Assembly (NCBI RefSeq): GCF_001280085.1
Contig: NZ_LGED01000035.1
Span: 62,001-126,000 of the forward strand
DNA from: Saccharothrix sp. NRRL B-16348
GTDB lineage: Bacteria > Actinomycetota > Actinomycetes > Mycobacteriales > Pseudonocardiaceae
Reading direction: 5' to 3'
DNA length: 64,000 bases
In this document: piece after piece, positions 48,961 to 59,430 of the stretch
Position numbering within the stretch: position 1 is the first letter of the stretch
Layout: each line of letters begins with the position of its first letter
Notes under the pieces: model-generated
The model's database searches: none
Seen by the model: the letters and a program-made list of their open reading frames with translations, nothing else
Told to the model about the DNA's origin: nothing
Made by a program: the position numbers and the translations under genes

Positions 48961-50442
48961 TTACGGCAGGCCGACGTCGCCCTTCCAGCGCGCGAACCGG
49001 CCTGCCCGGTCGACGGCCCGGATCCGGTGCTCAGTCGCCGTGCGCATGGCCTCGGTGCACACCACCAGCAACTGGTCGTGCTCCTGCAACCGGGTCGTCG
49101 GCTGCGGCGTGAAGCCGTTCTCGTCGCGCACCACGAGGCTCACCGACGAGCCCGGCGGCAGCCGCAGCTCGGACAGGTACACGCCGTGCAGCTTGGAGCC
49201 GGGCTGGATGCGGACCTGGAGCAACTCCGCGCCGAGGTCGTCCAACGCCGACGAGTCGACCTGCACCTCGTGCGCCTCGCCGGACTTGACCAGCCCCAAC
49301 CACTTGGCCAGCCACGGCAGGGTCGTGCCCTGCACCACGGTCAGCACCACGACCAGCACGAACACCGCGTCGACCAGCCGCTGCGCGCCCGGCACGCCCT
49401 GGATCAGCGGGATCAGGGCGAACACGATCGGCACCGCCCCGCGCAGCCCCGACCACGAGATGAACACCTGCTCCCGCCACGGCACCCGGAACGGCAGCGC
49501 GGCGAACAGGACCGACAGCGGCCGGGCGAACAGCACCAGCACCGCCCCGGCCACCAGCGCGGGCACCAGCGCGTCGAGCAGCCGTCCTGGTGACGCGTAC
49601 AGGCCGAGCAGCACGAACAGGCCGATCTGCGCGATCCAACCCAGGCCCTCGGCGAACGACAGGGTGTCCGCCCGGTGCGGCAGGCGGGCGTTGCCGAGCA
49701 CGAGGGCGGCGATGTAGACGGCGAGGAAGCCGGACGCGTGCGCGAGGTCGCCGACGGTGTAGGCCAGCAGGCACACCGCGACGGTGGCCAGCGGGTACAG
49801 GCCGGTGGCGGGCAGCGCGGCCCGCCGCAGGCCGACACCGCCGAGCCAGCCGAGCACGATCCCGATCACACCGCCCGCGATCAGCTCGTAGAGCATGAGC
49901 AGCGGCGCGGTCCACGTGATCGGGTCCGGCGCGGCGAGCAGCACGACGGCGATGTAGACCGGGGCGTCGTTGATGCCGGACTCCAGCTCCAGCGCGCCGA
50001 TGAGCCGCTTGCCGACGCCGACCCCGCGCAACACGCTGAACACGGCTGCGGCGTCGGTGGACGACAGCACCGCGCCCCACAGCAGGGCCGTGCGCCAGTC
50101 CATGTCGAGCAGGAAGTGCAGCGCGACGCCGGTGACCGCGATGCTCACGCCGACGGCGACCGTCGACAGCGCGATGCCCAGGCCCAGCGCGGGTTTCACC
50201 GCGCTCCACCGGGTGGTCAGACCGCCCTCGGTGAGGATCAGCACGAGCGCGACCGTGCCGAGCGAGCGGGTCAGGTCGGCGTCCTCGAACTGGATGCCGA
50301 CGACGGCCTCGCCGAGCAGCACGCCGATGCCGAGGTAGAGCAGGAGCGACGGCAGACCGAGCCGGATCGACACCCTGACCGCGATGACCGACAGCAGGAG
50401 GACCGCGGCGGCGATGCCCAGGTAGCCCGTCACATCGCCCAC
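48961..50442 (-). CDS. CPA1-family K+/H+ (or Na+/H+) antiporter with RCK_C domain
   Basis: The 493-residue membrane protein has about 12 helices (residues 5 to about 390) of the CPA1 NhaP type. The ion-binding region TALLWGAVLSSTDAAAVFSVLRG and ELESGINDAPVYIAVVLL carry the conserved Ser-Thr-Asp and Glu/Asn-Asp of these antiporters. The C-terminus (about 405-475: QPGSKLHGVYLSELRLPPGSSVSLVVRDENG) is a TrkA-C/RCK_C regulatory domain, as in NhaP2-type K+/H+ antiporters. It would control cytoplasmic pH and K+. Confidence 0.93.
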   Translation of the reverse strand: MGDVTGYLGIAAAVLLLSVIAVRVSIRLGLPSLLLYLGIGVLLGEAVVGIQFEDADLTRSLGTVALVLILTEGGLTTRWSAVKPALGLGIALSTVAVGVSIAVTGVALHFLLDMDWRTALLWGAVLSSTDAAAVFSVLRGVGVGKRLIGALELESGINDAPVYIAVVLLAAPDPITWTAPLLMLYELIAGGVIGIVLGWLGGVGLRRAALPATGLYPLATVAVCLLAYTVGDLAHASGFLAVYIAALVLGNARLPHRADTLSFAEGLGWIAQIGLFVLLGLYASPGRLLDALVPALVAGAVLVLFARPLSVLFAALPFRVPWREQVFISWSGLRGAVPIVFALIPLIQGVPGAQRLVDAVFVLVVVLTVVQGTTLPWLAKWLGLVKSGEAHEVQVDSSALDDLGAELLQVRIQPGSKLHGVYLSELRLPPGSSVSLVVRDENGFTPQPTTRLQEHDQLLVVCTEAMRTATEHRIRAVDRAGRFARWKGDVGLP

Positions 50443-50579
50443 TCGACCTCCACGCCGTCGATCCCGTCACCCGACGGGGTCATTCTCCCTGGTGACACCG
50501 AAATGGACGAATCCGGCACCGACGCAGCGTCACCAGCCGAACGTCGCTAGCGCGAACCATGCGGAACCGTGCATGTTGA

Positions 50580-51866
<1,287 letters not shown>

Positions 51867-51874
<8 letters not shown>

Positions 51875-52415
51875 GGCACGTCACCATGGTCAGCGTCTCC
51901 TCCAGCAACGCCCGCCGCGCCGCGACCACGTCCGGGCTGGCCGCCAGCAGCTGGGCCTGCCCCAGGTAGACCGAGTAGGCGAGCACGGCCCGGCGACGCG
52001 CGACGTCGGCGGCGAAGCCCAACCCGACGAACAGCTCCTCCAGGTAGCCGATGCGGCGTTCCGTGACGCGGCCGAGCACCGGCGCCACCGCCGGGTCGTC
52101 CTTGGCGGCGAGCATGGCCAGCTCGACCGCGCTGTGCTCGACGTCGTCCAGCACGGTGGCGAACAGCAGCCGCAGCCGCTCCCCCGGCTCCGACACCGAG
52201 TCCACGAGGTCGATCACCGCCTCGGTGTGCTCGCGCTCCCAGCGTTCGAGGGTGGCCTTGAGCAGGGCTTCCCGGTTGGGGAAGTGCCAGTAGGCGCTGC
52301 CCTTGGTGGCCCCGATGCGCGCCGCGAGCGGTTCCACGGCGACCGCCGCGACCCCGCCCTCCACGAGCGCTCGCAGCGCCACCCCGGTCCAGTCGTCGCG
52401 CGTCCGCCGTGCCAT
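51867..52415 (-). CDS. TetR-family regulator, divergent to an SRPBCC gene
   Basis: A 182-residue TetR-family protein; the helix-turn-helix is VAVEPLAARIGATKGSAYWHFPNREALLKATLERW (about residues 25-59), and the rest is helical with a TetR_C-type pattern. ATG at 52415 was chosen; the frame is open further upstream but through the divergent gene. The intergenic 57 bp contains three CCGTACGG-like dyads, so autorepression and repression of the SRPBCC gene are likely. The effector is unknown. The DUF167 gene follows with overlap. Confidence 0.9.
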
Positions 52416-52427
52416 GACGCCATACGC

Positions 52428-52462
52428 TACCGTACGGTAACGGACCATACGGTCCCGTACGG
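52428..52462. promoter_or_regulatory. Triple CCGTACGG-type operator between tetR and SRPBCC gene
   Basis: TACCGTACGGTA (52428-52439) is a perfect 12-bp dyad. GGACCATACGGTCC (52442-52455) is a second with 5-bp arms. CCGTACGG (52455-52462) is a third that runs into the Shine-Dalgarno GGAGGTG of the SRPBCC gene. Three CGTACG/CATACG centres lie within 35 bp. Spacing suggests cooperative TetR binding that blocks both promoters and the ribosome site. Confidence 0.75.
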
Positions 52463-52472
52463 AGGTGTCGTC

Positions 52473-52934
52473 ATGATCGAGAACGTGCACACCCGACTGT
52501 TCGCCGACAGCCCGGACCTGGTCGACCGGATCGTGGAGCTGTGGCCGTCCGACCGCTGGCCGCCGCTGGTGCTGGACCGGCCGCTGGGCGTCGGCGCGGA
52601 CGGCGGGCACGCTTTCGTGCGCTACCGCTGCACCGCCCACGTGCCCGGCCGAAGGGTCGAGTTCGCCTTCGACCCCCGCATCGGCCTGATCGGTTCGCAC
52701 GTCCTGGAAGCGATCCCGGGCGGGTTGCGGCACACTCTCACCGGTCGGCCGCGCGGCCTGATGCGGCTGTGGTGGCCGCTGGCCGTGCGGTGGTTGCACG
52801 ACGCCCTGCTCGAAGACCTGCTCGACAACGCGGCCCGCGCCGCCGGCCACCCGCCCGTTCGCCCAGCCCGGTGGTCGACGTGGGTCCGGTTGCTGCGCGT
52901 GGCGGCCGAAAAGGGCGCTCGACGACCCGCTTGA
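52473..52934 (+). CDS. SRPBCC (START-like) family protein
   Basis: The 153-residue protein fits the SRPBCC ligand-binding fold: ENVHTRLFADSPDLVDRIVELWPSDRWPPLVLD near the N-terminus, GGHAFVRYRCTAHVPGRRVEFAFD in the beta-sheet and WWPLAVRWLHDALLEDLLDNAARAAG as the C-terminal helix. Members bind hydrophobic ligands or act as cyclases or stress-induced protein carriers. The ligand is unknown. ATG at 52473 is preceded by GGAGGTG, which overlaps the last TetR operator dyad, so it is under the divergent TetR. Confidence 0.85.
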   Translation: MIENVHTRLFADSPDLVDRIVELWPSDRWPPLVLDRPLGVGADGGHAFVRYRCTAHVPGRRVEFAFDPRIGLIGSHVLEAIPGGLRHTLTGRPRGLMRLWWPLAVRWLHDALLEDLLDNAARAAGHPPVRPARWSTWVRLLRVAAEKGARRPA

Positions 52935-53002
52935 CCGGATTTCCTCCACAACCCCCGGTCTCGTCCGTCTACCCGGTACCGGGACCAGAGGGGGGAGGGT
53001 CA

Positions 53003-53563
53003 GTGACGCCGGAGGATCCCGACGACCACGCGGCCACCTTCAGCGACTTCTACCACCGTGAGCGAACCCGGCTCTTCCGCTTCGCGGCGGTGATGTCGCC
53101 GCACCTGGACCACGAGTCCGCGGTCCAGGAGGCGTTCGTCGGCGCGTGGCGGCACTGGCCGGTGATCACCCCCGGAGCCAGACGTGCTTGGCTGGTGAAG
53201 ACGATCCGCAACCTGCTGGTGGACCAGGCCCGCCGGCGGGAGCGGCCGGGCGACCTCACCGACGAGGTGATCGCCCGGCAGCGCGGCACGTACCGGATCC
53301 TGGTGCCCAGGCAGCGGGACCCCGAGACGTGGCACGAGCTGGTCAGCACGCTGGCGGCCGTCGCGAACCTGCCGGACCACCTGCGCACCGCGCTGGTGCT
53401 GCGGTTCTGGGATTTCGACGACGACGAGATCGCCGACGTGCTGGGCTGTCGGCGCGCGTCCGTGCGGCGCTACGTGTCGCAGGCACGGGCGCGGGTCAGC
53501 GAGCAGGTCGGCAACGAGGAGCGACGGGTGCGCGGCCCGCAGCGCGGGAAGGAGACGTCATGA
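53003..53563 (+). CDS. ECF-type sigma factor, first of an overlapping pair
   Basis: The 186-residue protein has sigma region 2 (ATFSDFYHRERTRLFRFAAVMSPHLDHESAVQEAFVGAWRHW, about residues 10-52) and region 4 (LPDHLRTALVLRFWDFDDDEIADVLGCRRASVRRYVSQARARVSEQ, about 127-172). GTG at 53003 follows GGGGGAGGG. Its stop overlaps the ATG of a second sigma gene (ATGA). No anti-sigma gene is adjacent. The two may recognise related promoters or one may switch the other on. Confidence 0.92.
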   Translation: MTPEDPDDHAATFSDFYHRERTRLFRFAAVMSPHLDHESAVQEAFVGAWRHWPVITPGARRAWLVKTIRNLLVDQARRRERPGDLTDEVIARQRGTYRILVPRQRDPETWHELVSTLAAVANLPDHLRTALVLRFWDFDDDEIADVLGCRRASVRRYVSQARARVSEQVGNEERRVRGPQRGKETS

Positions 53564-54228
53564 CCGACGAGCTGGACCCCCGACTCGACCACCTGCGCGC
53601 CGAACTGGCCGACGCCATCCCGGAGGACCCCGGCACGGACGACGTCGGGGTGGCGGCGATCATGGCGCAGGCCACGAGGCACGAGCGGCAGGCGGCACTG
53701 GTCGTGGCCGCAAAGTCCGGTTCACGGGAGGCCCTGGACTCGCTGGTGGCCGAACTGACGCCGCTGGTGTGGCACGTGGCCAGGGGCAACGGCCTCGACC
53801 AGACCACCGCCGAGGACGTCGTGCAGACCGTGTGGCTGAGCCTGCTGCGCCACCTGGACCGCCTGGTCGAGCCACGGGCCGTGGCCGGCTGGCTGATCGT
53901 CGCCACCCGCCGCGAGGCACAACGTGCCTGGCGCGACCTCAACGGCCGGCCCGCCCTCTCCACCGACTCCGCCGTCGACCTGCCGGCCGACCGCTGGCTA
54001 CCGGAACCAGAAGCCCTCCGCGACGACCGCGACCGCCGCCTGTGGCACGCGTTCAACGCCATGTCCCGCCGCTGCCAGGAACTTCTGCGCCTGACCGTCC
54101 TAGCGGGCCGCGCCGAATACCGCGCCGTAGCCGAGGCCCTCTCAATGCCGCGCGGCTCAATCGGCCCAACAAGGGGCCGCTGCCTGAACCAACTCAGAAC
54201 CCGCCTGGAAGAGGACGACGTGCGCTGA
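53560..54228 (+). CDS. ECF-type sigma factor with N-terminal extension
   Basis: The 222-residue protein begins with about 45 acidic residues (DPRLDHLRAELADAIPEDPGTDDVGVAAIM) not seen in plain ECF factors, then region 2 (ALDSLVAELTPLVWHVARGNGLDQTTAEDVVQTVWLSLLRHL, about residues 58-99) and region 4 (FNAMSRRCQELLRLTVLAGRAEYRAVAEALSMPRGSIGPTRGRCLNQL, about 166-213). The extension might act as a built-in inhibitor or come from a fused small partner gene; this is inference. It overlaps the first sigma gene by 4 bp. A terminator and a large palindrome follow. Confidence 0.88.
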   Translation: MTDELDPRLDHLRAELADAIPEDPGTDDVGVAAIMAQATRHERQAALVVAAKSGSREALDSLVAELTPLVWHVARGNGLDQTTAEDVVQTVWLSLLRHLDRLVEPRAVAGWLIVATRREAQRAWRDLNGRPALSTDSAVDLPADRWLPEPEALRDDRDRRLWHAFNAMSRRCQELLRLTVLAGRAEYRAVAEALSMPRGSIGPTRGRCLNQLRTRLEEDDVR

Positions 54229-54290
54229 CCGCCACCCCCGGAAGAGATCACCGACCGGACGCCCAGCCATATCTCACGCGTGCGCCAACC

Positions 54291-54317
54291 AAGCCCTCCC
54301 TCACAAAGGGAGGGCTT
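54291..54317 (+). terminator. Terminator after the sigma pair
   Basis: AAGCCCTCCCT (54291-54301), loop CACAA, AGGGAGGGCTT (54307-54317): a perfect 11-bp stem 62 bp after the second sigma stop. CGTGTC follows, not a U-run. The right arm runs into the left arm of the large palindrome. Confidence 0.8.
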
Positions 54318-54453
54318 CGTGTCATCCCGCCGACCTGGCTGTGCCCTACCGCGCGTGTCAAGGGGGCCGTTCACCTCTACCCGCGGCTTCCACTGTTGGC
54401 CGCCCCCTTGACGCGGGTGGTAGCCCGGAGGGAGGTCGGTGGGATGACACGAA
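54316..54453. repeat. 138-bp nested inverted repeat
   Basis: The 21-bp outer arms (54316-54336 and 54433-54453) match at 20 of 21 positions. Inside are 20-nt, partly pairing segments on each side, then perfect 11-bp arms GTCAAGGGGGC (54357-54367) and GCCCCCTTGAC (54402-54412) around a 34-nt loop. Arms and spacers are equal in length on both sides, so the whole element folds as one symmetric hairpin. It has no coding capacity worth calling. A non-autonomous mobile element (MITE-like) or a structured RNA are both possible. No second copy is in the window. Confidence 0.85.
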
Positions 54454-54570
54454 ACCCGCACCACAACGGACCCGGCGCTTAACCACCCAACCCGGCGTCA
54501 TCCTGCTGATCTGCCCGTCCGGCGAGGACATGCTTTTAAGCTTTTGAAGCCCTCAAACACATCCTCGCCG

Positions 54571-54620
54571 CCCAACCCAGACCCGAGCCTGACCCAAACC
54601 CCAACCCCGACCCAGCCCCC
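54571..54620 (-). other. Putative G-quadruplex motif right after ileS
   Basis: On the minus strand the 50 nt following the ileS stop contain GGGGG-CT-GGG-TC-GGGG-TT-GGGG-TTT-GGG and further GGG runs with loops of 2-8 nt. This meets the standard G3+N1-7 pattern with more than four runs. It is the first RNA made after the ileS coding sequence and could act in termination, stability or as a block to replication. Only the pattern is seen. Confidence 0.6.
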
Positions 54621-54623
54621 GAG

Positions 54624-57600
54624 TCAGACCCGCACGACCGCGACCCTGACCTTCTGACCATCGCCAACCACGCCGTCCGACCCCTCGGCGACCTCGCCAT
54701 ACGCCACCGACTCGGCCAACGTCTCCTCCTTCACAAACGCCTCGAACCGCCGCACCGCGTCCTCCACCACCAACGGCAGCTGCAACGTCAACGCGATCCG
54801 GTCCGACACGTCCAGCCCAGCGTCCTTGCGCGCCTGCTGCACCACGCGCACCAAGTCGCGCGCCACGCCCTCGGCCGCCAACTCCTCCGTCACCACGGTG
54901 TCCAGCACAACCAGCCCACCGCTGTTCGGCAACGCCGCCGTCGCGCCCTGGTCGGTGGCGACCAGCCGCTGCTCGTACTCCTCCGGGAACAGCTCGATCC
55001 CGGCGGCCACGACGCGACCGTCCACCTCCTGCCAGTCACCGGCCTTCACGGCCTTGATGACCTTCTGCACGTCCGGCCCGAGCCGGGGCCCCGCGGCACG
55101 CGCGTTGACCGCCAGCTGGAAGTGGCCGTGCGCGTCCACGTCCGTGGTGAGCTCGACCTCCTTGACGTTCACCTCGTCCCGCAGGATCTCGGTGAACTCC
55201 TCCAACTGCCCCACCGCGCCGGACGCGATCACGAGCTTCGCCAGCGGCAACCGCACCCGCAGCTTGTTCGACTTCCGCAGCGACAACGCCGTGGACGCCA
55301 CCTGCCGCACCTGGTCCATCGCGGCCACCAGCACGTCGTCCGCGGGCAGGTCGGACGCCACCGGGTAGTCGGCCAGGTGCACCGACCGGCCACCGGTCAA
55401 CCCGCGCCACACGGACTCGGTGGTCAGCGGCAGCAGCGGCGCCGCCACCCGGCACACGACCTCCAGCACGGTGTGCAGCGTGTCGATCGCGTCCTGGTCG
55501 CCGGACCAGAACCGGTCGCGCGAACGCCGCACGTACCAGTTGGTCAGCACCTCCAGGAACTCCCGGATCGATGCGCACGCGCCCGAGATGTCGTACCCGT
55601 CCAGCTGCGCGGTCACCCCGGCCACCAGGTCGTGCGCCTTCGCCAGCACGTACCGGTCCAGCACGTGCTCCGACGACGTCCGCCAGTGCCCCTCGACCCC
55701 GTCCGCGTTGGCGTACAGGGCCAGGAAGTACCAGGAGTTCCACAGCGGCAGCACGGCCTGCCGCACCGCGTCGCGGATGCCGCGCTCGGTCACCACCAGG
55801 TCGCCGCCCCGGAGGATCGGCGACGCCATGAGGAACCAGCGCATGGCGTCCGACCCGTCGCGGTCGAACACCTCGTTGACTTCCGGGTAGTTCTTGCGCG
55901 ACTTGGACATCTTCTGCCCGTCGTCGCCCAGCACGATGCCGTGCGCCACGCAGTTGCGGAACGCGGGCCGGTCGAACAGCGCCGTGGCCAGCACGTGCAT
56001 GGTGTAGAACCAGCCGCGCGTCTGGTTGTTGTACTCGACGATGAAGTCGCCCGGGTAGTGGTCCTCGAACCACTGGGCGTTCTCGAACGGGTAGTGGACC
56101 TGGGCGAACGACATCGAGCCGGACTCGAACCAGCAGTCCAGCACCTCGGGCACGCGCCTCATCACGGACTTCCCGGTCGGGTCGTCCGGGTTCGGCCTGG
56201 TCAGGTCGTCGATCGTCGGCCGGTGCAGGTCGGTCGGGCGCACGCCGAAGTCGCGCTCCAGCTCGTCCAACGACCCGTAGACGTCCACCCGCAGGTACGC
56301 CGGGTCGTCCGACACCCACACCGGGATCGGCGAGCCCCAGAACCGGTTGCGGGAGATGTTCCAGTCGCGGGCGTTCTCCAGCCACTTGCCGAACTGGCCG
56401 TCCTTGACGTGCTCGGGCACCCAGTTGATCTGCTGGTTCAGCTCGACCATGCGGTCCTTGAACTGCGTCACCGCGACGAACCACGACGACACCGCCCGCT
56501 GGATCAGCGGGTTGTCGCACCGCCAGCAGTGCGGGTACGGGTGGTCGTAGGTCTCGTGGCGCAGCAGCAGACCCGCTTCCTTCAGGTCGCGGATGATCGC
56601 CTTGTTCGCGTCGAAGACCTGCTGACCCTCGTACGGCGGCACGTCGGCGGTGAACCGGCCGTGCGCGTCGACCGGCACGACGACCTCGATGTCCGCCGCG
56701 TCGGTGACGACCTTGTCCTCTTCACCGAACGCGGGCGCGATGTGCACGACGCCCGTGCCGTCCTCGGTGGTGACGTAGTCGGCGGCCAGCACCTGGTGCG
56801 CGTTCTCCCGGCCGACGAAGAAGTCGAACGGCGGCGCGTACTTGCGGCCCACCAGGTCGGCGCCCTTGCAGCGGGCCACGACCGGCGGCTCCTCGCCCAG
56901 CTCGCGGGCGTACGCGGGCACGCGGGCCTCGGCGAGCAGGTAGCGCTCGCCGTTCGCCTCGACGGTCACGTAGTCGACGTCCGGGTGCACGGCGGCGGCC
57001 AGGTTGGACGGCAGCGTCCACGGCGTCGTCGTCCAGACCAGGGCCAGCTCGCCGGTCTCCAGGCGCAGGCCGACGGTCACCGCCGGGTCCTGCCGGTCCC
57101 GGTAGGTGTCGTCCATCTTGGTCTCGGTGTTGGACAGCGGCGTCTCGCAGCGCCAGCAGTACCAGAGCACCCGGAAGCCCTCGTAGACCAGGCCCTTGTC
57201 CCACAGGGTCTTGAAGGCCCACATGACGCTTTCCATGTAGTCCAGGTCGAGGGTCTTGTAGTCGTTGTCGAAGTCCACCCAGCGCGCCTGCCGGGTCACG
57301 TAGTCGCGCCACTGGCCGGTGTACCGGAGCACCGACGTGCGGCACGCCTCGTTGAACTTCTCGATCCCGAACGCCTCGATCTCGCTCTTGGACGAGAACC
57401 CGAGCTGCTTCTCCGCCTCGACCTCGGCGGGCAGGCCGTGGGTGTCCCAGCCGAAGCGGCGCTCGACGTGCTTGCCGCGCATGGTCTGGTAGCGCGGGAC
57501 GAGGTCCTTGACGTAGCCGGTGAGCAGGTGGCCGTAGTGCGGCAGGCCGTTGGCGAACGGCGGGCCGTCGTAGAAGACGAACTCGTTCGCCCCGTTGTCC

Positions 57601-57731
57601 CCCGCCGGACGGGCGTCGATCGACGCCTGGAACGTCCCGTCCGACTTCCAGAAGTCGAGGACACCCTGTTCGAGGGTGGGGAAGGACGGCTGGGAGGGAA
57701 CGGAACCCTCGCCTGCCTTCGGGTAGGCCAT
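54624..57731 (-). CDS. ileS: Isoleucyl-tRNA synthetase
   Basis: The 1035-residue class I synthetase has the HIGH-type motif [12 protein letters not shown] (about residues 62-73), the CP1 editing domain with [15 protein letters not shown] and WDTHGLP, the KMSKS loop [15 protein letters not shown] (about 607-621) and a C-terminal anticodon-binding/DUF5915-like extension. Length and C-terminal type fit the eukaryote-like IleS (type 2) found in actinobacteria, which is less sensitive to mupirocin than type 1. ATG at 57731 has GAGGAG upstream. A T-box leader controls it. A G-rich run follows its stop. Confidence 0.97.
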   Translation of the reverse strand: MAYPKAGEGSVPSQPSFPTLEQGVLDFWKSDGTFQASIDARPAGDNGANEFVFYDGPPFANGLPHYGHLLTGYVKDLVPRYQTMRGKHVERRFGWDTHGLPAEVEAEKQLGFSSKSEIEAFGIEKFNEACRTSVLRYTGQWRDYVTRQARWVDFDNDYKTLDLDYMESVMWAFKTLWDKGLVYEGFRVLWYCWRCETPLSNTETKMDDTYRDRQDPAVTVGLRLETGELALVWTTTPWTLPSNLAAAVHPDVDYVTVEANGERYLLAEARVPAYARELGEEPPVVARCKGADLVGRKYAPPFDFFVGRENAHQVLAADYVTTEDGTGVVHIAPAFGEEDKVVTDAADIEVVVPVDAHGRFTADVPPYEGQQVFDANKAIIRDLKEAGLLLRHETYDHPYPHCWRCDNPLIQRAVSSWFVAVTQFKDRMVELNQQINWVPEHVKDGQFGKWLENARDWNISRNRFWGSPIPVWVSDDPAYLRVDVYGSLDELERDFGVRPTDLHRPTIDDLTRPNPDDPTGKSVMRRVPEVLDCWFESGSMSFAQVHYPFENAQWFEDHYPGDFIVEYNNQTRGWFYTMHVLATALFDRPAFRNCVAHGIVLGDDGQKMSKSRKNYPEVNEVFDRDGSDAMRWFLMASPILRGGDLVVTERGIRDAVRQAVLPLWNSWYFLALYANADGVEGHWRTSSEHVLDRYVLAKAHDLVAGVTAQLDGYDISGACASIREFLEVLTNWYVRRSRDRFWSGDQDAIDTLHTVLEVVCRVAAPLLPLTTESVWRGLTGGRSVHLADYPVASDLPADDVLVAAMDQVRQVASTALSLRKSNKLRVRLPLAKLVIASGAVGQLEEFTEILRDEVNVKEVELTTDVDAHGHFQLAVNARAAGPRLGPDVQKVIKAVKAGDWQEVDGRVVAAGIELFPEEYEQRLVATDQGATAALPNSGGLVVLDTVVTEELAAEGVARDLVRVVQQARKDAGLDVSDRIALTLQLPLVVEDAVRRFEAFVKEETLAESVAYGEVAEGSDGVVGDGQKVRVAVVRV

Positions 57732-57779
57732 CGTGCTGCTCCTCGCGTGCGGACAACCGGCTCACGGGGACGACACGCC

Positions 57780-57957
57780 GGTCACGGCGCACCGCGGTAC
57801 CACCCCGCTTGCCAGAGCGCGAAGCACTGGCCACTCTTCGACGGCTGTGACGGGCCGCACCCGTCCGGTTCTACTGGGGCCCATCCCCGTGGGGACACGC
57901 GCCCGTTCTTCCGGAGGCTCCCCGGTGATGGCCGGATCAACGCCGTGCTACCACCCA
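57780..57957 (-). promoter_or_regulatory. T-box riboswitch of ileS, ultrashort Stem I
   Basis: On the minus strand the leader opens with a very short Stem I at 57955-57924 (GGUGGU paired to AUCACC) whose loop holds GUUGAUCCG; the AUC specifier (57937-57935) codes for Ile. The T-box GGGGTGGTACCGCGG lies at 57806-57792. Actinobacterial ileS T-boxes are known to have this truncated Stem I and to regulate translation. The Shine-Dalgarno of ileS is about 50 nt further on. Uncharged tRNA-Ile would open it. Confidence 0.9.
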
Positions 57958-58007
57958 GGGTAGCCGAACCGCGCAAACAGCTTTGCGCCGCGGATCAGCC
58001 GGCGCGA

Positions 58008-58535
58008 TCAGCCGGCGGGCTCCGACCGGTCCGCGGTCCGCTTGCGGGCCGCGAGGCCGGCGTCCGGGCGGCACACCGCGCACGGCGTGAAGCCCAGTTG
58101 GCGCGCCTCGTCGACCGGCAGGCCCAGCGACGCCCGTGCGGCGAGCCAGGAGCAGTCGGCGAGGTGGTAGCGCGGACGCTCGTCCAGCACCCGGACCTCG
58201 TCCGTGAGTTCGCTCACGATCAAGGCGTCGGCCGCGTCCGTGTCCTCCTCGTCAGGTTCGAGTTGTGCCTGATCGGGTGGACTTTGCGGAGCTTCGTCCC
58301 CGGCGCCCTCCGGTGCCGACCGTTGCTCGACAGCGCTAGGCTGATGATCAACAACTGCGGCGCCGGCAGCCTGGGGACCCGACCGGCGGCGAAGCCACCA
58401 GTCGAGCACCAGGACCACGGCAGCGGCCCCGCTCGCACCCACGGACAGCCAGGCCCAATGAGTCTGGGCGCTGGTGAGCGCGGGCACGAGCAAACCCAGG
58501 GCTGCCAGCACCAACAGCAGGACTATGTAGAGCAC
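58008..58535 (-). CDS. Membrane-anchored protein with Cys/His cluster
   Basis: The 175-residue protein has two N-terminal membrane helices (about residues 2-23 and 29-48), an acidic Pro/Gln/Glu-rich linker (about 60-110) and a C-terminal soluble part with YHLADCSWLAARASLGLPVDEARQLGFTPCAVCRPDAG. The His, Cys and CxxC pattern there suggests a metal-binding site like the Ada-type zinc module. Function unknown. It lies between ileS and divIVA; 28 bp separate it from the divIVA stop on the same strand. Confidence 0.75.
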   Translation of the reverse strand: MLYIVLLLVLAALGLLVPALTSAQTHWAWLSVGASGAAAVVLVLDWWLRRRSGPQAAGAAVVDHQPSAVEQRSAPEGAGDEAPQSPPDQAQLEPDEEDTDAADALIVSELTDEVRVLDERPRYHLADCSWLAARASLGLPVDEARQLGFTPCAVCRPDAGLAARKRTADRSEPAG

Positions 58536-58563
58536 GCCCAGCAGACTAGATCAGCAACGCCGA

Positions 58564-59379
58564 TCAGCCGGCTTCGGCGCGCGCCCCGAACGAGTAGCCA
58601 CCCTGCTGGCGGCCGTCGGACGGCGCGGCGGGGCCGCGGTCCTGCAGGTCGCGCAGCGACGACTCGAGCATCGTCTTGAGCCTCGTCCGGTACTCGCGCT
58701 CGAAGGTCTGCAGCTTGTCGATCTGCTTCTCGAGCGTGTTCTTCTCCTGGGTGATGTTGCCCATCACCTCGGCGTGCTTGCGCTGCGCGTCGCGGTCGAG
58801 CGCACCGGCCTTCTCACGGGCCTGCCGCTCCAACGTCTCGGCGCGGGTCCGCGCGTCGTTCAGCATGGTCTCGGCACGCGTGCGCGCCTCGTTGACCATC
58901 GTGTCGGCCTTGGCTCGCGCCTCGGACAACAGCTGCTCCGACTTGGTCCTGGCCTCCGACAGCATCCCGTCGGCTTCGGCCTTGGCCTCGCCGGTGAGCC
59001 GGTCGGCCATCTCCTGGGCCAGTCCGAGCACCTTGGCGGCCTGGACGTGGTGGTCCCCACCACCGCCGGGCGATGTCTGCTCCAGCGCCGAAGGGGGCGG
59101 CACCGGAGCGAGCCTGCGGGGCTCGTCCACGACGCGGCTCGGGCCGACACCCGCGGCAACCTTCGCCCGGGCGTCTTCGAGGTCGGCACGCGCGGTCTCG
59201 ACCTGCTGGTCGAGCTGCTCGACCTGCTGGCGCAGGTCGTTGTTCTCCTCGATCAGGCGGGCCAGTTCGCCCTCAACCAGGTCGAGGAACGCGTCCACCT
59301 CGTCCTCGTTGTAGCCCCGCTTGCCAATCGGCGGCTTGCTGAACGCGACGTTGTGCACGTCCGCGGGGGTCAACGGCAT
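58564..59379 (-). CDS. divIVA: DivIVA / Wag31 polar growth protein
   Basis: The 271-residue coiled-coil protein organises polar growth and septation in actinobacteria. The membrane-binding N-terminal domain [36 protein letters not shown] (about residues 1-36) is followed by a coiled coil (about 30-70), a less ordered Pro-rich stretch (about 75-105) and a long coiled coil with repeated [18 protein letters not shown] and [14 protein letters not shown] heptads to about residue 250. It is essential in mycobacteria as Wag31. Upstream on the same strand: yggT, sepF, yggS, yfiH, ftsZ. Confidence 0.97.
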   Translation of the reverse strand: MPLTPADVHNVAFSKPPIGKRGYNEDEVDAFLDLVEGELARLIEENNDLRQQVEQLDQQVETARADLEDARAKVAAGVGPSRVVDEPRRLAPVPPPSALEQTSPGGGGDHHVQAAKVLGLAQEMADRLTGEAKAEADGMLSEARTKSEQLLSEARAKADTMVNEARTRAETMLNDARTRAETLERQAREKAGALDRDAQRKHAEVMGNITQEKNTLEKQIDKLQTFEREYRTRLKTMLESSLRDLQDRGPAAPSDGRQQGGYSFGARAEAG

Positions 59380-59430
59380 CAGATCACCTCACGCACTCCT
59401 GGGCTGTGGAGATCCCTGGACCCTGTCCCC

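Larger units (their letters stand above)
54229..54623. other. Convergent intergenic region packed with secondary structure
   Basis: No gene. From left: a strong terminator (54291-54317), a 138-bp nested palindrome (54316-54453), a hairpin with arms GGCGAGGA/TCCTCGCC (54521-54528 and 54562-54569) around an AT-rich loop, and a G-rich run on the minus strand (54571-54620) with quadruplex potential. It separates the sigma pair (+) from ileS (-). The pieces are listed separately where they matter. Confidence 0.8.
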
